A stretch of 6,508 nt of DNA from Actinomycetes bacterium (GCA_030603375.1 JAUVXY010000078.1:1-6508), one strand, 5' to 3'. Counted from the first letter of the stretch, positions 1 to 6,103 are shown. A program made the numbers and translations. The notes: a model not told the origin generated them from the letters alone.

Positions 1-672
1 GAAGGTGACAACGGTATTATCGGCATTATGAACACGGAAGAATGCACCGGAGAGGTAACCGTTAAGAAGTATTTGAATGGTGCTACACCAACAGTTAGTG
101 ACTTCTCCATTGATTTCTTTGTCGAAGTTGATGGTACAAGACGAGGTCCACTTACCCTTAATAGGGCCAACATATGGAGTATGACCTTTGATACTCTTCC
201 ATGTGGTGCAGAAATAGAAATCTATGAAGATGAAACCTCACTGCCCGAAGGTGTCGTATTTGACCGGATAAGATCTACCAATGGTGATGCAAGTATTAAT
301 GGAAACTCCATTATCTTTACTGCAGTCGAAGGTGACAACGGTATTATCGGCATTATGAACACGGAAGAATGCACCGGAGAGGTAACCGTTAAAAAATACA
401 TAGATGATGAGTTGCCAACTGAAGGCTCATTTAACTTCTATGTTAAGTATGATAATACAACCAGAGGTCCATTCACCCTGGATTCAAGCAATGGATGGAT
501 TAAGAAATTTAACCTTCCATGTGACAAAGAATACGAAATCTGGGAAGATGAAGCCTCATTACCTAGCGGCATAGTATTTGATCGGATAAGGTCCACTGTA
601 CAAGGAGCGGTAATTAGTGGAAACTCTATTACCTTTACTGCTTCCTCTGGAGATAATGGTACCATCGCCTTT
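1..672 (+). repeat. Tandem domain repeats in the surface-protein gene (109-aa and 106-aa units)
   Basis: The unit starting at 28 recurs at 355 and, in diverged form, at 673, giving periods of 327 and 318 bp. Bases 1-65 are identical to 328-392, and the match runs into the window edge, so at least one more copy probably lies upstream. The interiors are clearly diverged but keep shared landmarks: TRGP, LPC, EDE.SLP, VFDRIRST and GNSI.FTA. Each unit encodes one immunoglobulin-like/prealbumin-like domain of the surface protein. Confidence 0.9.
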
Positions 673-1233
673 ATGAATACTGAGGAACTTTATAAAATTG
701 TAGTAGAAAAATCAACAGATGAATTGGTTGTAGCCAATACTGATTTTAACTTTAATCTTGTAGGACCTGGAACCAATGTAACTAAAATTATTAAAGCTGG
801 TGCAGGAAGTAGTGGTAACATTACCTTTGAAAATCTTAAAGCTGGTTCCTATATTCTAACTGAAACTAATACTGGATTTAATACTTGGGTTTCATTTAGT
901 CCTGATCCCAAAACAAGCGGAAGCTCTGGTAAAACAGTTACAATTAATTTACCTCAAGATGCAGATAAAAAGAATACTGTATATGTTTACTTCTATAACG
1001 ATCCAACAAATGGAGGCGATGCTGACGCAGATGCTGACGCTGACGCTGATGCTGATGATGATGGTGACGGCGATGGCGATGGTGATGGCGATATAGAAGT
1101 TTTAGGTATACAGGAGCTTCCGTTTACAGGCGGCTTCAACTGGATTTACTACATTATTGGTTTTGTTCTTATCGCTGCTGGCGGTGTTGGCACTTATCTT
1201 ACGAGAATGCCTAAAAGAAGATCAATAAGGTAA
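1..1233 (+). CDS. LPXTG-anchored surface protein with tandem CnaB/SpaA-like domains (3' part of gene)
   Basis: This is the C-terminal 410 residues of a cell-wall-anchored protein. The frame is open from base 1, and the ATG at 28 lies inside a repeat unit that recurs at 355, so the true start is upstream of the window. Two similar units (about 28-354 and 355-672) are followed by a third, diverged unit (about 673-1011). Each has the lysine of a VTVKK/VVEKS strand (codons near 64, 391 and 709), a glutamate in an EIYEDE/LTETN strand, and a terminal asparagine (358, 676, 997). That is the Lys-Glu-Asn pattern of CnaB/SpaA domains with internal isopeptide bonds. Units 1 and 2 also share two cysteines each. 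A 25-residue Asp-Ala/Asp-Gly stalk leads to LPFTG (1117-1131), a hydrophobic span and the basic tail RMPKRRSIR. The product should be exported by Sec and linked to peptidoglycan by a sortase. Adhesion or a stalk role is inference; the N-terminal ligand-binding part is not visible. Confidence 0.9.
   Translation, partial: EGDNGIIGIMNTEECTGEVTVKKYLNGATPTVSDFSIDFFVEVDGTRRGPLTLNRANIWSMTFDTLPCGAEIEIYEDETSLPEGVVFDRIRSTNGDASINGNSIIFTAVEGDNGIIGIMNTEECTGEVTVKKYIDDELPTEGSFNFYVKYDNTTRGPFTLDSSNGWIKKFNLPCDKEYEIWEDEASLPSGIVFDRIRSTVQGAVISGNSITFTASSGDNGTIAFMNTEELYKIVVEKSTDELVVANTDFNFNLVGPGTNVTKIIKAGAGSSGNITFENLKAGSYILTETNTGFNTWVSFSPDPKTSGSSGKTVTINLPQDADKKNTVYVYFYNDPTNGGDADADADADADADDDGDGDGDGDGDIEVLGIQELPFTGGFNWIYYIIGFVLIAAGGVGTYLTRMPKRRSIR
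1018..1092 (+). repeat. Asp-Ala / Asp-Gly low-complexity stalk
   Basis: Twenty-five codons encode six Asp-Ala dipeptides, three Asp, then five Gly-Asp dipeptides, directly before the LPFTG anchor. The codons for Asp, Ala and Gly are mixed (gat/gac, gct/gca, ggt/ggc). The position matches the wall-spanning stalk of other sortase substrates, such as the Ser-Asp stalk of staphylococcal Clf/Sdr proteins. The overlapping DxDxDG pattern could bind calcium, which is inference. Confidence 0.85.
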
Positions 1234-1283
1234 AAAAATACTAAAATTTTAGAGTAAAAAATATTAAAAAGTAACTTTGTTGG

Positions 1284-1315
1284 AAAGAGCACCTTATTTG
1301 AATAGGGTGCTCTTT
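1284..1315 (+). terminator. Intrinsic terminator of the surface-protein gene
   Basis: AAAGAGCACC (1284-1293) pairs perfectly with GGTGCTCTTT (1306-1315). The stem can extend inward to 14 pairs, including one G-T wobble, leaving a four-base loop. The descending arm ends in TTT and the following bases are only moderately T-rich. It lies 50 bases after the stop codon and separates the surface-protein gene from the lipoprotein operon. Confidence 0.8.
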
Positions 1316-1381
1316 CTGCTATAGTTGTAGATAAAAAGTATTGCGTAGTTATTGTATGGCATAAAGTGAGAGTGATATTTT

Positions 1382-1429
1382 TTGAAATATCTGCAGTATC
1401 CAATTTTTATATAAGTAAAATGATAAAAT
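1382..1429 (+). promoter_or_regulatory. Tentative promoter region for the lipoprotein operon
   Basis: After the upstream terminator a promoter is expected in 1316-1452. Two weak candidates are visible: TTGAAA (1382-1387) with TTTATA 18 bases downstream (1406-1411), and an extended -10-like TGATAAAAT (1421-1429) without a good -35. Neither is convincing alone in such AT-rich DNA. No riboswitch-like structure was seen in this gap. Confidence 0.3.
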
Positions 1430-1452
1430 TTTTTAAATAGGTTAGGACTTAA

Positions 1453-3396
1453 ATGCTATGTTTTAAAAAAGTGAAAAAGTATAAAAAAACTGCTTTGCAG
1501 CTAATGCTTTTATCTGTAATATTTTTTGTATTGGTTTCCACTGTTTCTGGCTGCAGAGGAGCAGATGAGGTAAAGGATGAAGTTATAAAAGAGGAAGCCT
1601 CAGATGAAATTACCGGTGAGGAAGAAAATATTGAAGAGGATTTAGAAGTTAATCAAGGTGACTTGATAGATGAAAAAATAAAGAGCGAATTTGAATTGCT
1701 GGCAGCAGAACCTGATGAATTCATAGATTTGTCTTATGAGGATAAAGAATATTTGATGGAAGTTGCATATAAGGCAGTGGACAATTATTTTAAAGATTCA
1801 GCCGAATCTCCGGATGATCTGTTTCTGGAAGAATATGATGATATAGGCAGAAAGGTATTTATTGGATTCAGGGTAAATGGCAGGAAAAAAGGATCGTACT
1901 CTGCAAGAAAGAACAATCTGGCAGAAAGTGTTTACATAGCAACAATAAGAACAATAGAGGATCAAAGATATGATGGAGGTATAACGGAGGATAATTTAAA
2001 AGATTTAAAGATCGAGATAATTATTTTGGGGGATGGAAAGAAGTTTGATGAAAATTACGAAAAGGGCATACATGGGCTGAGAATTGAAAAAGGCGATAAA
2101 AGCGCTACTTTTTACAATACTGTTGCAGTAGAGGGAAACTACAGCCATGAGCTACTTCTGGAAAAATTGTGTAAAAAGGCAGGGCTCAAAGAGGATTGTT
2201 CGGAGGATGATAGTGTTAATATATTTTATTTTCCAACTATTCATTTTGCCACCACCAGATTCTCAGATCAGGTGACCACTTTTTATAGATGCAATGTAGT
2301 TAATTTTAATCCTGAGATGAGTTTAGAAAAAATAAAAAAATCCTTAAATTTAGCTGAAGGCTGGATGCTGCTGAGTTTAGATGAGGACGGGTATTTTAAT
2401 TATGAATACAGCCCTTCAACAGGTGATTACACAAAGAGTAATAATATGATAAGACAGCTTATGTCATCAAGATGGTTAGCCGAGAAAAGCAGTGAAAACG
2501 ATGTCCTGCTGCAGATGCACAAGGTAAATCTGGATTATGTATTTAGGAATTGGTATAAGGAAGATGACGAATTTGGGTATATATATTATAAAAATAAGTC
2601 CAAAATTGGCGCTATTGCTATGGCTCTCAGGGTTCTAATATTTAGCCCATACTTTGAAGATTATAAAGGTGAAGCAGAAAAACTGGCTAACACTATTTTG
2701 GAACTGCAGAATGAGGACGGCTCATTCAGGGCATGGTATGTTGAGCCGGACTATTCGTATGACGAAAGTAGACTTTTGACTTATTACAGCGGTCAGGCAG
2801 TATTGAGCCTGGTGGAGTTTTATGAAAAAACAGGGGAATCAAAATACCTTGATGCTGCAACTGCTTCCCAGGATTTTTATATTAATGAATATGTAGATTT
2901 GATGGATATAAATTACTTTCCTGCATATGTTCCATGGCATACAATATCTCTGTACAGGCTTTATAAAATAACCGGGCTGGAGAAATATGCAGATGCTATA
3001 TTTAAACTGAATGATGAGCTGATCCGGATGCAGAATCAGGATGGAAAGCAGTATATTGATTATTTGGGCAGATTTTATGATTCTAACCACCCGGAATATG
3101 GGGTACCATTTTCTGGGAGCACTGCCGTTTATGTAGAAGGACTGGCTTGTGCATACGAAATAGCTGAGCTTGAAAATGATTATGACAGAATGTATGAGTA
3201 TAAAAAATCAATATTTTTAGGTGCCCATAATCTAATCAACCTTCAATTTAAAGGTCCGGACATGTATTATATGTCTCATCCTGAAAGAGTGGAAGGAGCA
3301 GTGAGATACAGAGTAGAAGATAACAGGATTCGGGTGGATACCACCCAGCACACCATAGATGCTTTTGAGAAAATATTAGAAATATTTTATAAATAG
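1453..3396 (+). CDS. Exported lipoprotein: AMMECR1-like domain joined to a six-hairpin glycosidase-like domain
   Basis: This 647-residue protein has an N-terminal KKVKKYKK region, a hydrophobic stretch (14-30) and the lipobox VSGC with Cys34, so it should be a diacylglyceryl-anchored lipoprotein on the outer membrane face. An acidic linker (about 37-85) follows. Residues about 95-275 resemble AMMECR1: KGIHGLRIEKGDKSATFYNTVA and the LLLEKLCKKAGL segment align with the family's GVHGIRIE...TATYLPEVA and LL.KGGY segments, and DQRYDGGITEDNL with DSRFPPMTREEL. The usual LRGCIGTF motif is replaced by KKGSYSARK. Residues about 296-647 show repeated helical-hairpin signatures of (alpha/alpha)6 barrels: YYSGQAVLSLVEFYEKTGESKYLDAA, WHTISLYRLYKITGLEKYADA, VYVEGLACAYEIAE, and a final DTTQHTIDAFEK. 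Substrate and catalytic activity are unknown; sugar or polysaccharide processing is inference. The ATG has only a weak AGG upstream (1444-1446). It is the first gene of a likely three-gene operon with the sortase 11 bases downstream. Confidence 0.85.
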   Translation: MLCFKKVKKYKKTALQLMLLSVIFFVLVSTVSGCRGADEVKDEVIKEEASDEITGEEENIEEDLEVNQGDLIDEKIKSEFELLAAEPDEFIDLSYEDKEYLMEVAYKAVDNYFKDSAESPDDLFLEEYDDIGRKVFIGFRVNGRKKGSYSARKNNLAESVYIATIRTIEDQRYDGGITEDNLKDLKIEIIILGDGKKFDENYEKGIHGLRIEKGDKSATFYNTVAVEGNYSHELLLEKLCKKAGLKEDCSEDDSVNIFYFPTIHFATTRFSDQVTTFYRCNVVNFNPEMSLEKIKKSLNLAEGWMLLSLDEDGYFNYEYSPSTGDYTKSNNMIRQLMSSRWLAEKSSENDVLLQMHKVNLDYVFRNWYKEDDEFGYIYYKNKSKIGAIAMALRVLIFSPYFEDYKGEAEKLANTILELQNEDGSFRAWYVEPDYSYDESRLLTYYSGQAVLSLVEFYEKTGESKYLDAATASQDFYINEYVDLMDINYFPAYVPWHTISLYRLYKITGLEKYADAIFKLNDELIRMQNQDGKQYIDYLGRFYDSNHPEYGVPFSGSTAVYVEGLACAYEIAELENDYDRMYEYKKSIFLGAHNLINLQFKGPDMYYMSHPERVEGAVRYRVEDNRIRVDTTQHTIDAFEKILEIFYK

Positions 3397-3407
3397 AGCC
3401 ATAAAAG

Positions 3408-4268
3408 ATGAAAAAGAAAATAAAATTCTCTTTGCTTATGTTAAGCGCCACAGGTATTTTCCATCTGCTGCGTTATTTCCGCAAAAAGCCCAAAGTTTTT
3501 GCAAAAGAAACCAATGCTCCGGTTCCAACTTCGCGTGAGCTAAAAGAAGAGGCTTTGGTAGAAAAAGAAGATCGTAAATTACCGGGGATGAGGAAAATAA
3601 AAAGATTAAAAATTTTTTTATTTGTCTTAATTGGTATCGGAGTTTTGTTTATGATGTATCCATTATGTACAAATTTTATAGCTTCAGTGAAAAAAACAGA
3701 TGTCCTATCTTCGTGGGAGTCCGAGAAAGAAGTTGCTGTAGAACAAGAAGATTTGAATGCTGATCACACAAGAGATACTGAAGGGGAAGCTGAAAGTGAA
3801 GCTGAGAACAATGATGCTTTAGATTACAGAAATTTAGCGGCAGAAGATTTTTTCCCGTTGAAAATTATAATTCCAAAAATTGAACTTGAATGGATAGTCA
3901 ATGAGGGTACGGACAGGAAAACTTTAAGGAAAGGACCCGGGCATATTCCTGAAACCAGGCTTCCCGGAGATATTGGAAGATGTACAATTTCAGGCCACAG
4001 GACTACTTATGGGGCGCCTTTTAACAGAATTGATGAATTGGAAAGCGGAGATCTTATTTACCTTGAGACAATAAAAGGTAAAATGCTTACCTTTTATGTA
4101 ACCGGACAGGAAGATGTTTATCCGGAAGATGTCTATATCCTGGAAAGTTCAGGTAGAAGAGAACTGCTGCTTACAGCGTGTACACCGGAGTATTCTGCTG
4201 CAAAAAGGCTTGTAATAATATCAGAGTTACTGGATGCATATTCACTTGGGATTGATTTTAAAAAGTAA
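3408..4268 (+). CDS. Sortase, class D/E type, membrane anchored
   Basis: This cysteine transpeptidase should cut a C-terminal sorting signal and join the surface protein to peptidoglycan or to another protein. The catalytic triad is clear: His197 in SGHRTTYGAPF, Cys258 in LLLTACTPEYS, and Arg267 in AAKRLVI. The catalytic domain covers residues about 146-272. The GHRTTYGAPF..IDELESGD segment is typical of class D/E enzymes rather than SrtA or SrtB. A membrane segment lies at 69-87, followed by a Glu-rich extracytoplasmic linker (about 98-138). A second, weaker hydrophobic stretch (7-20) occurs if the ATG at 3408 is used. An internal ATG at 3588 (residue 61) would give a conventional single-anchor sortase of 226 residues. 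The 3408 start is kept because it lies 11 bases after the upstream stop, as in coupled genes, although its ribosome site is weak. The adjacent LPFTG protein is the obvious candidate substrate; that pairing is inference. Confidence 0.9.
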   Translation: MKKKIKFSLLMLSATGIFHLLRYFRKKPKVFAKETNAPVPTSRELKEEALVEKEDRKLPGMRKIKRLKIFLFVLIGIGVLFMMYPLCTNFIASVKKTDVLSSWESEKEVAVEQEDLNADHTRDTEGEAESEAENNDALDYRNLAAEDFFPLKIIIPKIELEWIVNEGTDRKTLRKGPGHIPETRLPGDIGRCTISGHRTTYGAPFNRIDELESGDLIYLETIKGKMLTFYVTGQEDVYPEDVYILESSGRRELLLTACTPEYSAAKRLVIISELLDAYSLGIDFKK

Positions 4269-4280
4269 AATATAGTTATT

Positions 4281-4910
4281 ATGACTAAAAAAACTAAAGA
4301 AATACTGGTTACATTAATTCTTATCATAGTTGCTGCTGCACTGCTGAGCTACAATGTGTTTCTTGTGGAAACTACAAAGATAGAGGTTGAAAGAATAATG
4401 GGCCAGCTTGCCAAAATTGAGGAAATAAAGGAAGAGACAAAAGAAAAGAAAATGGAGCTGTTAAAACAGCAAAAGGAAGAAGAATATGTAGAGATAATAG
4501 AGTTTGATGAAAAATACAGGGAAATAAAAGATGATTTTTTAAAAAAAGTAAAAGAAGCATCCGATGAAGCAGACGGCATATTTATAAATATTGAAGGGCT
4601 GAAAGGATTGGTTTCCCAGAGGCTGGATATATCAAAAGAATTTAAAGAGAAATTAAGCAAACTGGATAATATTCCAAGACCTTTAAAAAATTTTTATGAA
4701 CTTGAAACAGAGTTTTTAAATAATGATATTAAATCTTTTATCCTGGTGTATGATTATTACAGCAGCTGTTGCTCCACGCACCCATATAATGATGGTGAAC
4801 TAAAAAAAGTATATGGAAACAATAGCGAGTTATTCTTTAGAGCGGAAGAAGAAAGAGTAAGAGTTTACAAGGAACATGGATTGGAGTACTTGCTGGAGGA
4901 TCCGTTTTAA
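4281..4910 (+). CDS. Membrane-anchored coiled-coil protein of unknown function
   Basis: I do not recognise this 209-residue protein. It has a short basic N-terminus (MTKKTKE), one membrane helix (about 8-28), then a long Glu/Lys-rich segment (about 32-98) with coiled-coil character. A mainly helical C-terminal part follows, with a NIPRPLKNFYELETEFL segment and a Cys-Cys pair at 163-164 (SSCCSTH). The topology is probably N-in with the coiled coil outside. It starts 12 bases after the sortase stop and is the last gene before a strong terminator, so it is very likely co-transcribed with the lipoprotein and sortase and may assist the same surface process. No clear Shine-Dalgarno sequence precedes the ATG, so translational coupling is plausible. 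Coding status rests on length, operon spacing and sensible membrane topology. Confidence 0.8.
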   Translation: MTKKTKEILVTLILIIVAAALLSYNVFLVETTKIEVERIMGQLAKIEEIKEETKEKKMELLKQQKEEEYVEIIEFDEKYREIKDDFLKKVKEASDEADGIFINIEGLKGLVSQRLDISKEFKEKLSKLDNIPRPLKNFYELETEFLNNDIKSFILVYDYYSSCCSTHPYNDGELKKVYGNNSELFFRAEEERVRVYKEHGLEYLLEDPF

Positions 4911-4915
4911 CTTAA

Positions 4916-4956
4916 AAGTGAGGCCCGGATTTATTAAAAACCCGGGCCTTTCACTT
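4916..4956. terminator. GC-rich hairpin, probably a bidirectional terminator
   Basis: GGCCCGG (4922-4928) pairs with CCGGGCC (4942-4948), and AAGTGA (4916-4921) continues the stem with TCACTT (4951-4956) across a two-T bulge. It starts five bases after the stop codon of the coiled-coil gene. The - strand reading ends in CACTTTT, so it can also end transcripts of the converging CAP-domain gene. A smaller AAGGCG/CGCCTT hairpin (4965-4970 with 4984-4989) followed by a T-run on the + strand may act as a second stop. Confidence 0.75.
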
Positions 4957-5059
4957 CAACTAATAAGGCGTCCAGCTATCGTTCGCCTTTTGCTTTCATT
5001 GCTTTTCCTCTTTCTTTTTCCTCTTTCCTTATCAAAAAATTTAATTTCTTATTTATAAA

Positions 5060-5872
5060 TTATGGATTCATAAATACTGTAGTTAATACCCTGCGTCCTC
5101 CGCTGTCTATAACGCCAATACCTATTTGTCCGTAAGCAGCTCTTAAAATATTTGCCTTATGAGTCGGGCTGTTCATCCACGCATTCATAAAAGCTTCAGA
5201 TGTTCCTATAGATGCCGGCTTGGATTGAGCTAAATTTTCTCCAGCATTTCTATACGCAACACCATAGCCCTGCAGTATATTGAAAATATTTTTGCCTTCA
5301 GGTGTGTAATGAGAAAAATAATTTCTATTTATCATATCCGTGCTTCTGCCTCTTGCTATGTCTGTTAACATCTGGTTTGGAGCAAGCGGGCCAAGTCCAT
5401 TCTGTGCCCTTATAGTGTTTATTAAAAAGAGTACCTGTGATTCGTAGCTGCTTAAATTAGCGGCCTGAGGAACGCTTGTGCTCTGGCTTACAACTGCTGT
5501 GCCAGTGCCCGAGGTTCCTTTTGCTTCTGTGGCTGCCTGTGCTTTCTTTATGGCAGCATCCCTTTTTATTTCATTACTGTACTCATTTACTATATTAGTT
5601 ATACCTAGAACCAGCTTTTTCGAGTCAATCTTTTTAACGCTGTTTTTGAGCTTTACATTTGAAGAAATAATTTTGTTTGGAGAAAAATCTTTATTATTTG
5701 TGGCACTGCTGTAACTTTTATATTCGTAATCCGAGCTGGCAACATTGTATACGCTGCTGCTGATAGTGCTGGATGTGAAGGCGCTAATACCAAATATTAG
5801 TGATGCCGACAATACAAATATCGTCAGTGTCAGCAAAAATATATTTAATTTGTTTTTAAATCTTTTTTTCAT
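5060..5872 (-). CDS. Secreted CAP-domain (SCP/YkwD-like) protein under c-di-GMP-II riboswitch control
   Basis: This 270-residue exported protein has a basic N-terminus (MKKRFKNK), a hydrophobic signal (about 9-30, possible cleavage after ISA), a Ser/Asn-rich linker, a short helical Lys/Ala stretch (about 95-118) and a Ser/Thr linker. The C-terminal CAP domain covers about 147-268. Family signatures are INTIRAQNGLGPL, DMINRNYFSHYTPEGKN, GENLA and AWMNSPTHKANIL, and YGQIGIGV near the end. They carry the conserved cavity residues His188, Glu212 and His238, with Glu226 a candidate for the fourth. Bacterial CAP proteins are extracellular or spore-associated and their biochemical activity is mostly unknown. 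The ATG at 5872 is chosen because GGAG (5882-5879) precedes it by six bases; a TTG at 5884 in the same frame would overlap that site. The leader contains an aptamer and a terminator hairpin, so expression should depend on cyclic di-GMP. The gene converges with the sortase operon and diverges from ligA. Confidence 0.93.
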   Translation of the reverse strand: MKKRFKNKLNIFLLTLTIFVLSASLIFGISAFTSSTISSSVYNVASSDYEYKSYSSATNNKDFSPNKIISSNVKLKNSVKKIDSKKLVLGITNIVNEYSNEIKRDAAIKKAQAATEAKGTSGTGTAVVSQSTSVPQAANLSSYESQVLFLINTIRAQNGLGPLAPNQMLTDIARGRSTDMINRNYFSHYTPEGKNIFNILQGYGVAYRNAGENLAQSKPASIGTSEAFMNAWMNSPTHKANILRAAYGQIGIGVIDSGGRRVLTTVFMNP

Positions 5873-5890
5873 ATCTGTCTCCAAATAAAA

Positions 5891-5919
5891 AAGCCATTTA
5901 GTTAGAGGCTAAATGGCTT
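5891..5919 (-). terminator. Leader terminator hairpin (expression platform of the riboswitch)
   Basis: On the - strand AAGCCATTTAG pairs perfectly over 11 bp with CTAAATGGCTT around a seven-base loop, and is followed at once by TTTT, an A and TTT (into 5884). It lies after the promoter and aptamer but before the Shine-Dalgarno GGAG at 5882-5879 and the CAP-domain ATG. It therefore cannot serve as a normal gene-end terminator. It fits a regulated premature terminator. Confidence 0.8.
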
Positions 5920-5929
5920 AATCTTTTGG

Positions 5930-5962
5930 GTATATACAACTTTTAATTTAAGTTATATATAC
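5930..5962 (-). other. AU-rich hairpin between aptamer and leader terminator
   Basis: On the - strand GTATATATAACTT (5962-5950) pairs with AAGTTGTATATAC (5942-5930) over 13 bp including one G-U wobble, with a seven-base loop. On the + strand the same position would be a C-A mismatch, which suggests the structure works in the CAP-gene leader RNA. It may act as a spacer or as part of the switching region. Confidence 0.55.
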
Positions 5963-5970
5963 AATAAAAA

Positions 5971-6051
5971 AATAATAGCCGGTTGCACCACTGGCTCCTT
6001 ACATTTCGAGGTGCCCATCTTAATAAAATGTAAGTCTTTGCCTCTATTACT
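5971..6051 (-). promoter_or_regulatory. Cyclic-di-GMP-II riboswitch aptamer
   Basis: Read on the - strand, AGTAATAG (6051-6044) and CTATTATT (5978-5971) form the closing stem P1, with one G-U pair. CTTACATTT (6034-6026) and AAATGTAAG (6006-5998) form a perfect 9-bp P2. The P2 loop holds the conserved ATGGGCACC block (GGGCACC at 6016-6010), and the 3' side holds AGTGGTGCAACCG, ending at 5980. GCACC (6014-6010) can pair with GGTGC (5989-5985) to form the pseudoknot. These blocks and their order match the Clostridium acetobutylicum c-di-GMP-II aptamer as I recall it, with GGGCAC in the loop and GUGCAACCG downstream. The ligand would be cyclic di-GMP and the regulated gene the CAP-domain protein. 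Sequence alone does not say whether binding turns the gene on or off. Confidence 0.9.
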
Positions 6052-6103
6052 GGTAAAAATTATTTAAATATCAAATAAACTATTAATACTTTGAACCAAC
6101 AAT

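Noticed and set aside
438..665. 75-codon open frame on the - strand inside the surface-protein gene
   Set aside because: It lies antisense to well-supported repeat domains, has no ribosome site or recognisable motif, and is a by-product of the repeated sequence.
1241..1252. Perfect palindrome CTAAAATTTTAG after the surface-protein stop
   Set aside because: It is short and pure A/T apart from the ends, and expected by chance in such AT-rich intergenic DNA; no paired site or regulator is nearby.
1194..1403. 69-codon - strand frame over the end of the surface-protein gene and the gap
   Set aside because: It covers the LPXTG gene end and the terminator hairpin and reads as low-complexity hydrophobic sequence from AT-rich DNA.
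2839..3451. Two - strand frames (2839-3090 and 3248-3451) over the lipoprotein gene and sortase start
   Set aside because: Both are antisense to strong coding sequence and their products are rich in Ile/Leu/Tyr with no domain signature.
4349..4660. 103-codon - strand frame opposite the coiled-coil gene
   Set aside because: Its Ser/Phe-rich translation is the mirror of Glu/Lys-rich coiled-coil codons on the + strand; the + strand gene has operon context and a clear membrane segment.
5478..5714. 78-codon + strand frame opposite the CAP-domain gene
   Set aside because: It is antisense to a protein with a full set of family motifs and has no supporting start signals.
5971..6051. Cobalamin or c-di-GMP-I riboswitch as the identity of the leader aptamer
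   Set aside because: GGTGCAACC recalls a piece of the cobalamin element and GCAAAG recalls c-di-GMP-I, but the other conserved blocks of both classes are missing, while P1, P2, GGGCACC, GTGCAACCG and the pseudoknot fit c-di-GMP-II in order.
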